From an actinobacterium SCGC AAA044-N04 (GTDB lineage: Bacteria > Actinomycetota > Actinomycetes > Nanopelagicales > Nanopelagicaceae), in assembly GCA_000378885.1 (NCBI GenBank), contig KB900461.1:161847-218323 (forward strand): a DNA stretch of 56,477 nt. The letters run 5' to 3'. The notes below the pieces were generated by a model. The model saw nothing but the letters and a program-made list of their open reading frames with translations, was not told the origin of the DNA and searched no databases. Of the stretch, positions 1 through 8,986 are shown piece by piece. The position numbers and the translations under genes were made by a program. How positions within the stretch are numbered: the first letter of the stretch is position 1; each line of letters starts with the position of its first letter.

Positions 1-1028
1 CCTCTGAAAACCACATCGATCTCGATACCTCTATAACGGCCGCAGAAGATGCCGCGATCATTCGCGAAGCTCTCTCTCGCCTCACATCAGATCAGCGCAC
101 AGCGCTTGTGATGTGGGAAATGGAAGGCCGCAGCACAGAAGAGATTGCAACTGCCCTTAATACAACCCCAGCAAATGTTCGCCATATCCTTGTTCGCGCT
201 CGCAAATCTATGGTGCGCGTTCTTGAAGAGTGGGTCGTTGATGAAGCAACTGGCTTAACCGCACTTAACGCTCTTTCAACTACTTATAAGAAAGCCGCCC
301 AGATCGCACAGAAGTCATCAAAGGCTGCTCTGTCACTGCTTCTTGTCATCACAGCATTCCTTGGCTTTAACTCAATGACTGGCAATGAAGGATCTGTTGT
401 TTCAACAGTGCCTTCGATGACATCTGTTACAGGCCAGGCACCAACAACTGCAGCTAGCCAATCTCCAACGGCTGCTGCTAAGGCTGCCGTGGCAGCTGCA
501 ACTAAGAAGGCTCAAATTGCAGCGCTAAACGCCAAGATTGCTGCCCTTTCATTCTTTGGACTAGATAACGATGGAATCCCAACAGGCTTCTCTGTTACAG
601 ATTCAAAGAACACTGCAGGAGTTGGCCGCGTTACCAAGGGCACATCAACTGTTGGCGCAAATGGAATTGTTATTAATAATCAGTTCATCACAGGCTCTGC
701 TGGTCCAAACGTTCTTATCGATCAACTGGTCACAGTTGATGGAACTGGTACTAGCTACTCAGTTAATGGCCTAAACATTGGCTGGGTTGGCAACTGGACA
801 TCAGTTGAAGTGAAGTCAACTGACACATCTATTGATCGTCTTGCCAACGGCAAGTACCTCATCACAGCCACATTCAACATTGGCTACCTCAATGAATCAG
901 ATTTCGTAATCCCAACAGGAAGCCGTGGCTATGACCTAGCTGATGCTCCGAAGTCGATTACGACACGCATTCTTATGAATGCAGGCAAGACACAAGTACT
1001 AGCGCAAGCGGTGCAGGTGAATAACTAA
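1..1028 (+). CDS. Membrane-anchored ECF-type sigma factor, 5' truncated
   Basis: The gene enters from the left edge; the open frame starts at base 3, so the N-terminus (sigma region 2) is outside the window. The visible first ~85 residues look like sigma-70 region 4: a helix around LSRLTSDQRTALVMWEMEGR, then a helix-turn-helix with STEEIATALNTTPANVRHIL followed by a basic stretch. A hydrophobic segment (about 324-371, core LSLLLVITAFLGF) follows, then an Ala/Thr/Ser-rich stretch and a ~150-residue domain expected outside the cell. ECF factors with C-terminal membrane extensions are known; here the outer domain is unrecognised. It probably replaces a separate anti-sigma factor and may respond to envelope state (inference). 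It lies 167 bp upstream of the S-layer-like gene on the same strand, a plausible target. A transposase or other HTH protein is unlikely given the region 4 pattern. Confidence 0.72.
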   Translation, partial: SENHIDLDTSITAAEDAAIIREALSRLTSDQRTALVMWEMEGRSTEEIATALNTTPANVRHILVRARKSMVRVLEEWVVDEATGLTALNALSTTYKKAAQIAQKSSKAALSLLLVITAFLGFNSMTGNEGSVVSTVPSMTSVTGQAPTTAASQSPTAAAKAAVAAATKKAQIAALNAKIAALSFFGLDNDGIPTGFSVTDSKNTAGVGRVTKGTSTVGANGIVINNQFITGSAGPNVLIDQLVTVDGTGTSYSVNGLNIGWVGNWTSVEVKSTDTSIDRLANGKYLITATFNIGYLNESDFVIPTGSRGYDLADAPKSITTRILMNAGKTQVLAQAVQVNN

Positions 1029-1106
1029 ATAGGTTTCCTCGCCGCGTCCGGATACACGGTGGGGAATTTGGTGAATCAGCACGTGCGATTCATCGAAACG
1101 GGTAAG

Positions 1107-1127
1107 AAATACCCTCTCATGACATAT
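1107..1127 (+). repeat. Left arm of perfect 21-bp inverted repeat flanking the S-layer-like gene
   Basis: These 21 bases are the exact reverse complement of 3253-3273. The arm contains a smaller dyad, CTCAT-N5-ATGAG (1116-1130), and a TACCCT hexamer at 1110-1115. It sits 68 bp upstream of the S-layer start codon. It could be a recombination site, a regulator site or a promoter element. Confidence 0.9.
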
Positions 1128-1195
1128 GAGAAGGCATTTATTACCCAAAGCCGGCGCTCGGATCGTCCGAGAGCCGACTAATCGAAAGGAAACAA

Positions 1196-3172
1196 ATGTC
1201 TACAAAGACAACTTTCAAGCGCGTAGCGCTTGTGACTGTTGCAGCTTTGGGCTTTGGCGTATTGACTTCAGTTGCACCTGCAATTGCGGCATCAAACGCT
1301 ACAGCCGTAAAGATGACTCCAACGGTTCTTACAACGGCACCACGTGTTGGTGAGACTGTAACAATCTTGGTAAACCACTCTGGATTCTTTGCTACTCCAT
1401 CTGGAACTAACTATGCCTATCAGGTAATCGAAACCAATTGGTCTGGAGTGCCTCTAACTTCAACAACAACTGCAAAGCCAGTTATGCGCCAAGTCGCTGC
1501 TTCTAACAACACGTATGGTCAATTAACTTCATACCGAATGCCAACAGGCGGCGTGATGCGCGATGGTGCGACAAACAATACTGGTCAAACAGATCAACAG
1601 TTCGTAATTGACGGTGGTGCAGGTGGAGTCTTCAACGTATGGGAAACAATCACATTCGTCCCAGATGTTGCAGGTACATGGGTAATTAACGTTCAGGATC
1701 CTGATCGTGCTACTTACTACAACCAGGACATCACAGTTACTGTTGCTGGTGGAACATACTCAACTGCAGTAACAAATGTTTATACAGGTGAGACAACAAC
1801 TGCTGCAGACGTGAATTCAACTTCAACAGATGTCTACAACGTTGATGGAATTGCTGCAGTAGCTACAGCATCTACAGATGCAGCTGCAACCTTTAAGGTA
1901 ACTCAGAAGGATGCAAATGGCGTTGCTCTTTCAGTAGCAACTAAGTCAATTACAATCTCAACCACAATTGGTTGCGTTGGTACAACTGCTACTACTTGCG
2001 TATCTTCATACGCAGCGGTAGCAGCATCTGCAACAGCTGCAACTCAGAACCAGCTTCTGTACCTATTCCCAGATGGGCGTTCAGGTAAGGCTGTAGTCAC
2101 TATTGCAGTTAATGGTGTAACAGTTAGTACTTACAACGTAACATTCTACGGAACAACAATTGCATCACTTGCAATGGCTCCATATAAGCCAGTTATCGGA
2201 ACAAATATTGGTTCTGCCACAGGCGGCGAAGCAGTAGAAACTGACGACACTGGTGATTACACTAAGTCATCATGGCAGTTCATCCTTGTTGCTAAAGACT
2301 CAAATGGCAATGAGATCATCGGCGGCGACCTTGGAACAGCTGAAGCAACTCCTAAGTTGACAATCTCATCATCAAATCCAGCTGTTGCCACAGCTGCAGT
2401 TATAGATGACAGCTATTCATCAGTCTATGGTGGTTGGAAAGTTACTGGTACTGCAGTCGGTGCTGGAACAACAACAATTACTGTTGCTGATAAGTTAACT
2501 GGTCTAATTAAGGCAACGGGTGTTATCACTGTTGCAAGCACGACTATCGGAAGCATCGTTCTTGCAACTGATGCTACAGATTACAAGCCAGGAGATAAGG
2601 TCACTGTGACACTTACTGCTAAGGATGCCTCAGGCAACCCAATTGCAGACGGTGTTTACTTCAACCTTCTCTCAGGTGCTGTAGCTTCAACACAGACACT
2701 TAATGCAACTCCATGGGCTGCAGTACGCACAACTGGAGCTTACGTAGGATCAGGTCTTGGATACGACGCTGGTGACGTTTCATTCACTGCCGGAGTAGCA
2801 AAGGCAACATTCTACGCACCAGCTTCAACATTCAAGTTGACTGCTTCACTCAGCGCAACAAATGCTCGCCTTGCTTATGCACTTCAGGGAACTGATTTGA
2901 CAGTAACTGCAACTGTGACAAATGAGTCAACAGTGGCAGCAAATGCAGCACTAGATGCAGCTTCAGAGGCAACTGATGCAGCAAATGCAGCAACTGATGC
3001 AGCTAACGCTGCAGCAGAAGCAGCGGATGCAGCAACAGCTGCAGCACAAGATGCTGCAGATGCAGTAGCTGTTCTATCTGCTCAGGTTGCAACACTTATC
3101 TCTGGCCTTAAGGCTCAGTTGACAGCGTTGACAAACCTAGTAATCAAGATCCAGAAGAAGGTAAAGGCTTAA
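1196..3172 (+). CDS. Secreted S-layer-like protein with Ala-rich C-terminal coiled coil
   Basis: A 658-residue exported protein. Residues 1-31 form a signal peptide (basic FKR, hydrophobic core, AIA cleavage site). The body is Thr/Ser/Val/Ala-rich with beta-type patterns and Ig-like stretches (for example SSNPAVATAAV and ATDYKPGDKVTVTLTAKD). The last ~80 residues change to an Ala-rich heptad region (repeated DAANAA/EAADAA units) ending in a basic tail IKIQKKVKA, which suggests a coiled coil that oligomerises or packs against the envelope. There is no LPXTG or SLH motif. The start is set by a Shine-Dalgarno (AAAGGAAA, about 1186-1193) before ATG. Codon use is strongly biased to one codon per residue (GCA, ACT, GTT), as expected for a highly expressed surface protein. 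A strong terminator follows. The name S-layer is inference; a structural adhesin is the alternative. Confidence 0.7.
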   Translation: MSTKTTFKRVALVTVAALGFGVLTSVAPAIAASNATAVKMTPTVLTTAPRVGETVTILVNHSGFFATPSGTNYAYQVIETNWSGVPLTSTTTAKPVMRQVAASNNTYGQLTSYRMPTGGVMRDGATNNTGQTDQQFVIDGGAGGVFNVWETITFVPDVAGTWVINVQDPDRATYYNQDITVTVAGGTYSTAVTNVYTGETTTAADVNSTSTDVYNVDGIAAVATASTDAAATFKVTQKDANGVALSVATKSITISTTIGCVGTTATTCVSSYAAVAASATAATQNQLLYLFPDGRSGKAVVTIAVNGVTVSTYNVTFYGTTIASLAMAPYKPVIGTNIGSATGGEAVETDDTGDYTKSSWQFILVAKDSNGNEIIGGDLGTAEATPKLTISSSNPAVATAAVIDDSYSSVYGGWKVTGTAVGAGTTTITVADKLTGLIKATGVITVASTTIGSIVLATDATDYKPGDKVTVTLTAKDASGNPIADGVYFNLLSGAVASTQTLNATPWAAVRTTGAYVGSGLGYDAGDVSFTAGVAKATFYAPASTFKLTASLSATNARLAYALQGTDLTVTATVTNESTVAANAALDAASEATDAANAATDAANAAAEAADAATAAAQDAADAVAVLSAQVATLISGLKAQLTALTNLVIKIQKKVKA

Positions 3173-3206
3173 TTAGCCCCCTTTGATCTGATCAAGATCT
3201 AAAGAA

Positions 3207-3246
3207 CCAAAACCCGGTTCCCTCGAAAGAGGGAGCCGGGTTTTGG
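3207..3246 (+). terminator. Strong intrinsic terminator after the S-layer-like gene
   Basis: An 18-bp stem (3207-3224 with 3229-3246, one G-T pair) closed by a GAAA tetraloop and followed by CCTTTTATAT. The flanking A and T runs make it potentially bidirectional. A weaker palindrome rich in GATC (about 3181-3203) lies between the stop codon and the hairpin. It is the strongest hairpin seen in the window, fitting a highly expressed gene. Confidence 0.88.
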
Positions 3247-3252
3247 CCTTTT

Positions 3253-3273
3253 ATATGTCATGAGAGGGTATTT
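3253..3273 (-). repeat. Right arm of perfect 21-bp inverted repeat
   Basis: Exact reverse complement of 1107-1127. It lies 7 bp beyond the S-layer terminator and 48 bp before the next gene. On the plus strand it precedes the O-antigen-ligase-like gene; on the minus strand it has the same orientation that the left arm has toward the S-layer gene. Confidence 0.9.
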
Positions 3274-3308
3274 TTCGAAAGGTCACCTAGATATGTGGGT
3301 GGGATTAG

Positions 3309-3314
3309 TAAGAT
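3309..3314 (+). promoter_or_regulatory. Leaderless -10 (TAAGAT) for the ligase-like gene
   Basis: TAAGAT is followed by exactly 6 nt and then GTG at 3321, the spacing seen at many other gene starts here. This favours GTG 3321 over ATG 3324. Confidence 0.6.
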
Positions 3315-3320
3315 TCGAGG

Positions 3321-5012
3321 GTGATGCCGATTGCTGAGAAATCAACCCTTGTGCGGATTTTGACGTGGACTGCCCTTTTTGCGACATTAATTGTAACCCC
3401 GTGGTTTTCCTATGATCCAATCAATGTGCCAAAGCTGGCAGTTATAGCACTAGGGGCATTTTTAGGGGCAGGGCTTTTGGCTTCAAACTTTAGGCACGAA
3501 TGGTTGGTGACTTATAGAAGCCAATTGATTGTCTGCGCGCTGTTCATTCTGGACTTGATCTTTGTTTTAGTTTTTTCTGGCAATAACTTTTATCAAGAGT
3601 TTTTTGGCACTTTTGGTAGAGCAACGGGATTTGTGGCCTATAGCAGCCTGACACTTCTATTTGTTGGCTCATTGATTGCATCTGGGGCTGAGTTACTACA
3701 ACGGCTATCAATCGGGGTTCTCATAGGTGGCTCACTTTCAATAATCTATGGAGTTTTTCAATCTGTAAAGTTTGATCCCATAAATTGGTTAAATCCATAT
3801 AGCCCAGTTGTGGGCTTTGTTGGAAACCCTAATTTTCAATCCTCCTTTGTCGGATTTAGCGGGGTCATTGCTTTTGCGTATTTGATTCAACGAACTCAAA
3901 AAGGATTACTGCGTATAGGTCTATTGGTGTATCTAGTACTTGCTGCTTATGTAATTAATGCCACTGATTCCCAACAAGGCTTTCTTGTCTTGGCTGGTGG
4001 AGTTGGAATTGTTTTCTTAATCTGGGTAAAGAGCTCAAAATTTGCAATGTTGGCAATCCCCCTCACTTTTGCTTCAGCCTTTGGTGTGTTTCTAGCAACT
4101 TTAGGAATGCTCAATAAAGGTCCTATCGCATCTATTCTCTATAAGCCTTCGGTTACCTACCGAGGTGACTATTGGCGCGCTGGTTGGAAAATGACTCTTG
4201 AGCATCCATTCTCAGGTGTTGGCCTGGATAGCTATGGTGATTGGTATCGCAGAACAAGAACCTTAGAAGCCACACTTAGAAGAGGGCCAGAAATTACTTC
4301 AAATGCAGCACATAATATTCTGCTTGATTTTTCATCTAATGGAGGATTTCCACTTCTATTCATTTACTTGGTATTAACGGCAATGGTTATTAGATCCATT
4401 ACTAGACTTTTAAGAAGAAGTACTGGTTTTGATGCCCCACTTGCAGGCCTGATTGCAATGTGGATCGCATACCAGGCACAGTCGATTATTAGTTTGAACC
4501 AACTGGGTTTGGCGGTCTGGGGCTGGACAATTTCAGGGGCACTGATTGGCTTTGAGATTAATACGCGCAACAAAGTGGAGCAACCTATACAAAACCTACA
4601 GAAGAAAAAGCAAAGAAATGCAAGTCAGATAGCTGCATCCAAAGTGCAGCCAAAGACATTAGTTTCCATGTTTGGGTTTTTGATTATTGGGGCATTGGTT
4701 GGATTGCCACCTTTAGTGGCTTCAACCAAGTTTTTGAGTGCTCTTAAATCACAAGATGCGGTCAAAGTTGAAAAGGTTGCTTACATGTGGCCACAAGAGC
4801 CTGCAAGGATGGGCCAAATAGCTGGGGCATTTGCAAATGCAAAACTAGGCGCGAATGAACTGAAGGTCTTGCTAGATGGCACTAAGAAGTTTCCAGATGA
4901 TTTCTTGATGTGGAATTTGCTTTCGCAATTGCCAGAGGCAACCCCAGAACAAAAAGCTGAGGCTAAAGCCCAGATGAAGCGCCTAGATCCGCATAACCCA
5001 GACCTGAAATAG
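3321..5012 (+). CDS. O-antigen ligase / polymerase-like membrane protein (Wzy_C)
   Basis: A 563-residue polytopic protein with about ten membrane segments over residues 10-410. The periplasmic loop has the RGDYWRAGWKMTLEHPFSGVG pattern (about residue 280-300) typical of the Wzy_C family (O-antigen ligase WaaL / polymerase Wzy / teichuronate polymerase). Such proteins join or polymerise lipid-linked glycans outside the cytoplasmic membrane. After residue 420 there is a basic linker, one more membrane helix (about 450-470), and an ~85-residue soluble tail resembling a short helical repeat. Neighbours are a nucleotide-sugar dehydrogenase and an ABC polysaccharide exporter, so a surface glycan role is likely. 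Ligase versus polymerase cannot be settled from sequence alone. Confidence 0.72.
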   Translation: MMPIAEKSTLVRILTWTALFATLIVTPWFSYDPINVPKLAVIALGAFLGAGLLASNFRHEWLVTYRSQLIVCALFILDLIFVLVFSGNNFYQEFFGTFGRATGFVAYSSLTLLFVGSLIASGAELLQRLSIGVLIGGSLSIIYGVFQSVKFDPINWLNPYSPVVGFVGNPNFQSSFVGFSGVIAFAYLIQRTQKGLLRIGLLVYLVLAAYVINATDSQQGFLVLAGGVGIVFLIWVKSSKFAMLAIPLTFASAFGVFLATLGMLNKGPIASILYKPSVTYRGDYWRAGWKMTLEHPFSGVGLDSYGDWYRRTRTLEATLRRGPEITSNAAHNILLDFSSNGGFPLLFIYLVLTAMVIRSITRLLRRSTGFDAPLAGLIAMWIAYQAQSIISLNQLGLAVWGWTISGALIGFEINTRNKVEQPIQNLQKKKQRNASQIAASKVQPKTLVSMFGFLIIGALVGLPPLVASTKFLSALKSQDAVKVEKVAYMWPQEPARMGQIAGAFANAKLGANELKVLLDGTKKFPDDFLMWNLLSQLPEATPEQKAEAKAQMKRLDPHNPDLK

Positions 5013-5017
5013 TTGGT

Positions 5018-5023
5018 TAATCT
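5018..5023 (+). promoter_or_regulatory. Leaderless -10 (TAATCT) for the nucleotide-sugar dehydrogenase
   Basis: TAATCT, 6 nt, then ATG at 5030. No Shine-Dalgarno is visible. Confidence 0.6.
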
Positions 5024-5029
5024 ATCCCT

Positions 5030-6220
5030 ATGCGCCTAGCAATCATCGGTCAAGGTTATGTTGGTCTGACTATTGCTGTTGGTGCGGCAGAGGCGGGCCA
5101 TACTGTTATTGGTTTTGACGTAAACGCTAGTTTGGTAAGTGAATTAAACTCCGGGAAATCCCATATTGAAGGTATTTCAAATACTCAGTTAACTAATTTC
5201 ATAAGCGCCGGGACCTATAAAGCAACTACAGATGCTGCTCTATTAGATGGCTGCGATGTCATTGTGATTGCCGTGCCCACACCGTTAACCCAAGCCAGAG
5301 AGCCAGATTTATCTTTTGTGCACACTGCTGCTGAGTTGATCCAAAATAATGTGAAGAGCCCAGCGCTAATTATTAATGAATCAACCTCATACCCAGGCAC
5401 GCTGCGTAATGAGATTGCTGCCCGTATTACTGGAATCACTCATCTTTATGCATCTTCACCAGAGCGTGTTGATCCAGGTAATACAGAGTGGGGCACCAAG
5501 AACACACCAAGGCTCATTGGCGCTTTAACGCCAGAAGCAGTTGCTAAAGCAAAAGAGTTTTACTCAACTTTTTGTGACACCGTTATTGAGGTTTCATCCC
5601 CTGAAGTGGCAGAGGCTGCAAAGATATTTGAGAACACTTTTAGACAGGTAAATATCGCACTGGTCAATGAGTTTGCACAAATTGCTGATGCTCTAGGAAT
5701 TTCTGGGCGTGAAGTCTTAGATGCCGCGGCAACTAAGCCTTATGGTTTTATGGAGTTTAATCCTGGCCCTGGCGTGGGAGGACATTGCATTCCTGTGGAT
5801 CCAACGTATTTAGCCTATGTTGCAAACAAAGTTGGCGTGCCAGCAACTTTTATCAAGCGTGCTAATGAAGTGAACTTAGCAATGCCGACATATGTTGTGA
5901 AAAGAGTGATTGAAGGTGCTGGTGGGTCAGTGAGGGGTAAAGCAGTTGTTGTGGTAGGTGTGGCATATAAAGCAAATGTTGCTGACACTCGTGAAACCCC
6001 AGCAGCTTCCATCATTGATCTACTACGTGAGGCCGGTGCAAGCGTTACTTGGCATGATCCACTCGTGGGTAATTGGCGAGGCGAAGAAAGTAGTGACCTA
6101 GTTGCTTGTGATATGGCAGTTGTTGTGACCAAGCATGATGTGGTCAATGTCAGCGATATACAGAGATCTGCCTACATTTTTGACTGCACAGGCTCAATTA
6201 CTGGAGCAGATGGGATTTAA
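5030..6220 (+). CDS. Nucleotide-sugar dehydrogenase (WecC/VipA-type)
   Basis: A 396-residue enzyme oxidising a UDP-sugar C6 to the uronic acid with NAD. It has the N-terminal Rossmann motif GQGYVGL (residues 7-13), the central dimerisation region, and the active-site cysteine motif GPGVGGHCIPVDPTYL (about residues 243-258). That version resembles UDP-N-acetyl-mannosamine/galactosamine dehydrogenases (WecC, VipA, WbpA) more than UDP-glucose dehydrogenase. The C-terminal UDP-binding domain has VVVVGVAYKANVADTRETPA. It would supply a uronic acid for the surface polysaccharide made by adjacent genes. The start is supported by a leaderless promoter. The stop codon overlaps the convergent epimerase gene by 4 bp. 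Confidence 0.85.
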   Translation: MRLAIIGQGYVGLTIAVGAAEAGHTVIGFDVNASLVSELNSGKSHIEGISNTQLTNFISAGTYKATTDAALLDGCDVIVIAVPTPLTQAREPDLSFVHTAAELIQNNVKSPALIINESTSYPGTLRNEIAARITGITHLYASSPERVDPGNTEWGTKNTPRLIGALTPEAVAKAKEFYSTFCDTVIEVSSPEVAEAAKIFENTFRQVNIALVNEFAQIADALGISGREVLDAAATKPYGFMEFNPGPGVGGHCIPVDPTYLAYVANKVGVPATFIKRANEVNLAMPTYVVKRVIEGAGGSVRGKAVVVVGVAYKANVADTRETPAASIIDLLREAGASVTWHDPLVGNWRGEESSDLVACDMAVVVTKHDVVNVSDIQRSAYIFDCTGSITGADGI

Positions 6221-7161
6221 ATCCCGGCAACATCTTTAATAATTGCTTCTAAATCTTGAGTTGGCGCCCAACCAATTCTCTTACTTATCTTGGTTATATC
6301 TGGCACACGGCGCTGGATATCTTCAAAGCCAGCCGGGTAGGCATCTGAGTATGGGGTGTAGGTAATTACTGATTGTGACTTTGTAACGGCAATAACCTTT
6401 TCTGCCAACTCTTTAATTGTTATTTCGCCATTGCCACCCACGTTAAAGACCTCACCGATTGTTGCATCAGTGCCTGCAATTGTGGCAATCGCTTTCACTG
6501 CATCATCCACATGACAAAAGACCCGTGATTGTGTGCCATCACCATAGATTGTCAGGGCCTCATTCTTTAGCGCAGCTTGGACAAAGCGTGGCACAACCAT
6601 TCCATAGCGCCCAGTTTGTCGTGGTCCAACAGTGTTAAATAAGCGCACAATGGTCACAGGTAGATTCTTTTGTGAATGCAACGCAGTTGCCATAGCTTCT
6701 TCAATTGCTTTTGCATCACTATATGTCCAGCGTATTTTTTGAGGAGCACCTACTACACGATCATCACCCTCACTTAAAGGCTGCTTAGGGTTTTTGCCGT
6801 AGATCTCTGATGTGCTGGCGATGATGATGCGGCTTTTATATTTTGCTGCCGCATGTAAGACAACCTCACTACCAGTGATGTTGGTAGACATCGATTCAAG
6901 TGGTGATTCAAGAATTGTGTTAACGCCAAGAGCTGCGGCCATATGTAGGATTAAATCAGCATCTTTTGTCAGTTTTTCAATCAAATCAACGTTTCTGATA
7001 TCACCATCTACAGTTGTAACTTTGCCCGCCAGGTGGGCAAGATTTTCCTGTGAGCCTGTGGAGAAGTTATCTAGGATTGTTACTTGATCCCCTTTAGCCA
7101 CATAGTGATCGGCCAAGTGAGAACCAATAAAGCCAGCTCCACCAGTTATAAGGACGCGCAT
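6217..7161 (-). CDS. NAD-dependent epimerase/decarboxylase (extended SDR)
   Basis: A 314-residue extended short-chain dehydrogenase. It has the NAD motif GGAGFIGSH at residues 7-15, the YSDAK active-site Tyr/Lys motif, the STSEIYG serine, and NTVGPRQTGRYGMVVP followed by YGDGTQSRVFCHVDD, typical of UDP-glucuronate decarboxylase, UDP-glucose 4-epimerase and dTDP-glucose dehydratase relatives. The closest feel is UDP-xylose synthase or a uronate epimerase; exact substrate is unknown. It is last in the minus-strand operon Wzm-Wzt-GT4-SDR, 9 bp after the glycosyltransferase, and would supply an activated sugar for export as glycan. Confidence 0.82.
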   Translation of the reverse strand: MRVLITGGAGFIGSHLADHYVAKGDQVTILDNFSTGSQENLAHLAGKVTTVDGDIRNVDLIEKLTKDADLILHMAAALGVNTILESPLESMSTNITGSEVVLHAAAKYKSRIIIASTSEIYGKNPKQPLSEGDDRVVGAPQKIRWTYSDAKAIEEAMATALHSQKNLPVTIVRLFNTVGPRQTGRYGMVVPRFVQAALKNEALTIYGDGTQSRVFCHVDDAVKAIATIAGTDATIGEVFNVGGNGEITIKELAEKVIAVTKSQSVITYTPYSDAYPAGFEDIQRRVPDITKISKRIGWAPTQDLEAIIKDVAGI

Positions 7162-7170
7162 GAGTAAAGC

Positions 7171-8259
7171 CTAATTCACAATCGAGTTGTAAAGGCTCAC
7201 ATGAGCATTGACCATTTGATCAACAGAAAAAAGCGCCTTGGCCCGTGATGAGGCAAGTGTGCTCATTTGTGAGCGCTTTTGGGTATCAAGAATTAATGAG
7301 TTCAATGCCGCAGCTATTGACCCAGAGTTCTTGTTAGTGACTAGCCCTGTCTCATGGTTAGCAATGACCTCAGAAACCCCGCCCACATCAGTTGCAACCA
7401 CAGGTTTGCCTGCTAACTGAGCTTCAATTAAGGCAATTGGCATTCCCTCATTCTCACTTGTGGAAAGGATGATGTCGGAAATTCCAAAGAGATCTTCTGC
7501 TTTAGCCCAACCCAGCACGCTCACATTAGTTGGCGCAGCCTCTTTTACTTCTTCAAGTAAATCGCCCCCACCTGCCATAACAAAGTGGGCAGTAGGAATT
7601 GCGCGCGCTACTTCTAGCGCACGCATTGGATTCTTTACTCCCGTAACGCGGGCAATCCATCCGATTATTGGTCGCCCATCAGCGCTAATCCCAAGGTTCT
7701 TCAACGCATCGGTTCGCGGGGTGATATTTAATTCTTTAACTCCTGGTGGGATATTTAAATACTTCTCCTTAACCCCAATTCTCTTTTGTTCCAATTCATC
7801 AGCCACACGCTGGCCCACCGTCACAAGCCTTGAACTGTTTTTGGCTAACTTTCTTTCAATTGCAGTAATAACGCTTGCTTTAAAGCCAGAGAACTCTGGG
7901 TCATCTAATAAGTGACCATGGAAGGTGTGGATGGCTGGCACTGATTGTTTACGGACCCGGGTAATAAATCCTGCTTTAAAAGTGTGGGAATGAATGATGT
8001 CAGGCTTAAATTCTTTAATGATTTCTTGTAGTTGCTTATTGGCTAGGTGATCTTTGATTGGGTTTATTGCTCGACCTAAAGATTTGATGCGCACAAGCTT
8101 TATTGTTGCTGCGCTTGGATCTTCAACTTCTGCGCCTTGAACGAAGCCTGTGGCAACTAGGGTTTCTATGCCGTGCTTAGGCAGTTCGTGTGCAAGTTGG
8201 GTGATGTAGCGTGCGGTGCCACCAACGTTTAGGCGGGCTATGACATGCAAAACACGCAT
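7171..8259 (-). CDS. Glycosyltransferase family 4
   Basis: A 362-residue GT-B glycosyltransferase. The N-terminal domain begins MRVLHVIARLNVGGTARYI (acceptor-side glycine loop), and the C-terminal nucleotide-sugar domain has GWIARVTGVKNP and the SENEGMPIALIEAQLAGKPV signature with the E-x7-E pattern of GT4 enzymes. It probably adds a sugar to the lipid-linked chain on the cytoplasmic face. It starts 1 bp after the stop codon of the Wzt-like gene and is followed by the SDR gene, so all are probably translated from one transcript. Sugar specificity cannot be read. Confidence 0.85.
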   Translation of the reverse strand: MRVLHVIARLNVGGTARYITQLAHELPKHGIETLVATGFVQGAEVEDPSAATIKLVRIKSLGRAINPIKDHLANKQLQEIIKEFKPDIIHSHTFKAGFITRVRKQSVPAIHTFHGHLLDDPEFSGFKASVITAIERKLAKNSSRLVTVGQRVADELEQKRIGVKEKYLNIPPGVKELNITPRTDALKNLGISADGRPIIGWIARVTGVKNPMRALEVARAIPTAHFVMAGGGDLLEEVKEAAPTNVSVLGWAKAEDLFGISDIILSTSENEGMPIALIEAQLAGKPVVATDVGGVSEVIANHETGLVTNKNSGSIAAALNSLILDTQKRSQMSTLASSRAKALFSVDQMVNAHVSLYNSIVN

Positions 8260-8260
8260 G

Positions 8261-8986
8261 TTAGTTTGCTTCGTATGCGTCTACGACGTCGCCGGCTTTA
8301 CCAATCATTTTCACATGGCCATTTTCTAACCAGATGGCACGATCAGCTAGCGTACGAACCGCAACCATGTCATGCGAAACAAGTACCACTGCAGTCCCAC
8401 TTTTTATTAATTGATGTATACGATCGCTTGACTTCTCTTGGAAATTAGAATCACCAACAGATAAAACCTCATCCACAAGCAACACATCAGCCTGCTCATC
8501 TGTAGCAATTGAAAAAGCCAAGCGGGCCACCATGCCTGAAGAGAATGTACGGAGTGGGAAGCTCATGTGGTCACTCACGCCAGCCCATTCACCAATTGCT
8601 GGTGTGCGCTCCTTTACAGTTCTTAAGTTGCGTCCCATGAGAGCGGAATAGAACAAGACATTTTCATCTCCCGTCATTTCAGCGTGAAAGCCTGCGCCTA
8701 ACTCAATCATCGGGGCAATGAAGCCAGTAACTTTTCTAAATCCATTTGTTGGCGGCAATACTCCAGCCAAAATCTTAAGTAGCGTTGACTTACCCGCACC
8801 ATTTCGTCCAAGGATCGCTACTACCTCACCTTTATCAACAGTGAAGGTGACATCCTTAAGTGCGGCATAATCAACTACTCGATTACCACCTTTTAGAGCA
8901 TCCCTAAGTAGTTCTTTAAGTGAACCGGTGCGGTTCATTAGAACTCGGTAGGTTAAATCCACATTTGAAACTTCAATAACAGCCAT
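8261..8986 (-). CDS. ABC polysaccharide exporter ATPase (Wzt/TagH-like)
   Basis: A 241-residue ATPase subunit of an ABC-2 exporter for glycans or teichoic-acid-like polymers. Walker A GRNGAGKST, signature FSSGMVARLAFS, Walker B DVLLVDEVLSVGD and the SHD switch histidine are all present. It lacks the C-terminal carbohydrate-binding domain of O9a-type Wzt proteins, so it resembles KpsT/RfbB/TagH short forms that do not read a terminal sugar. Its start codon overlaps the last base of the permease gene, which indicates coupled translation with the membrane partner. Confidence 0.88.
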   Translation of the reverse strand: MAVIEVSNVDLTYRVLMNRTGSLKELLRDALKGGNRVVDYAALKDVTFTVDKGEVVAILGRNGAGKSTLLKILAGVLPPTNGFRKVTGFIAPMIELGAGFHAEMTGDENVLFYSALMGRNLRTVKERTPAIGEWAGVSDHMSFPLRTFSSGMVARLAFSIATDEQADVLLVDEVLSVGDSNFQEKSSDRIHQLIKSGTAVVLVSHDMVAVRTLADRAIWLENGHVKMIGKAGDVVDAYEAN

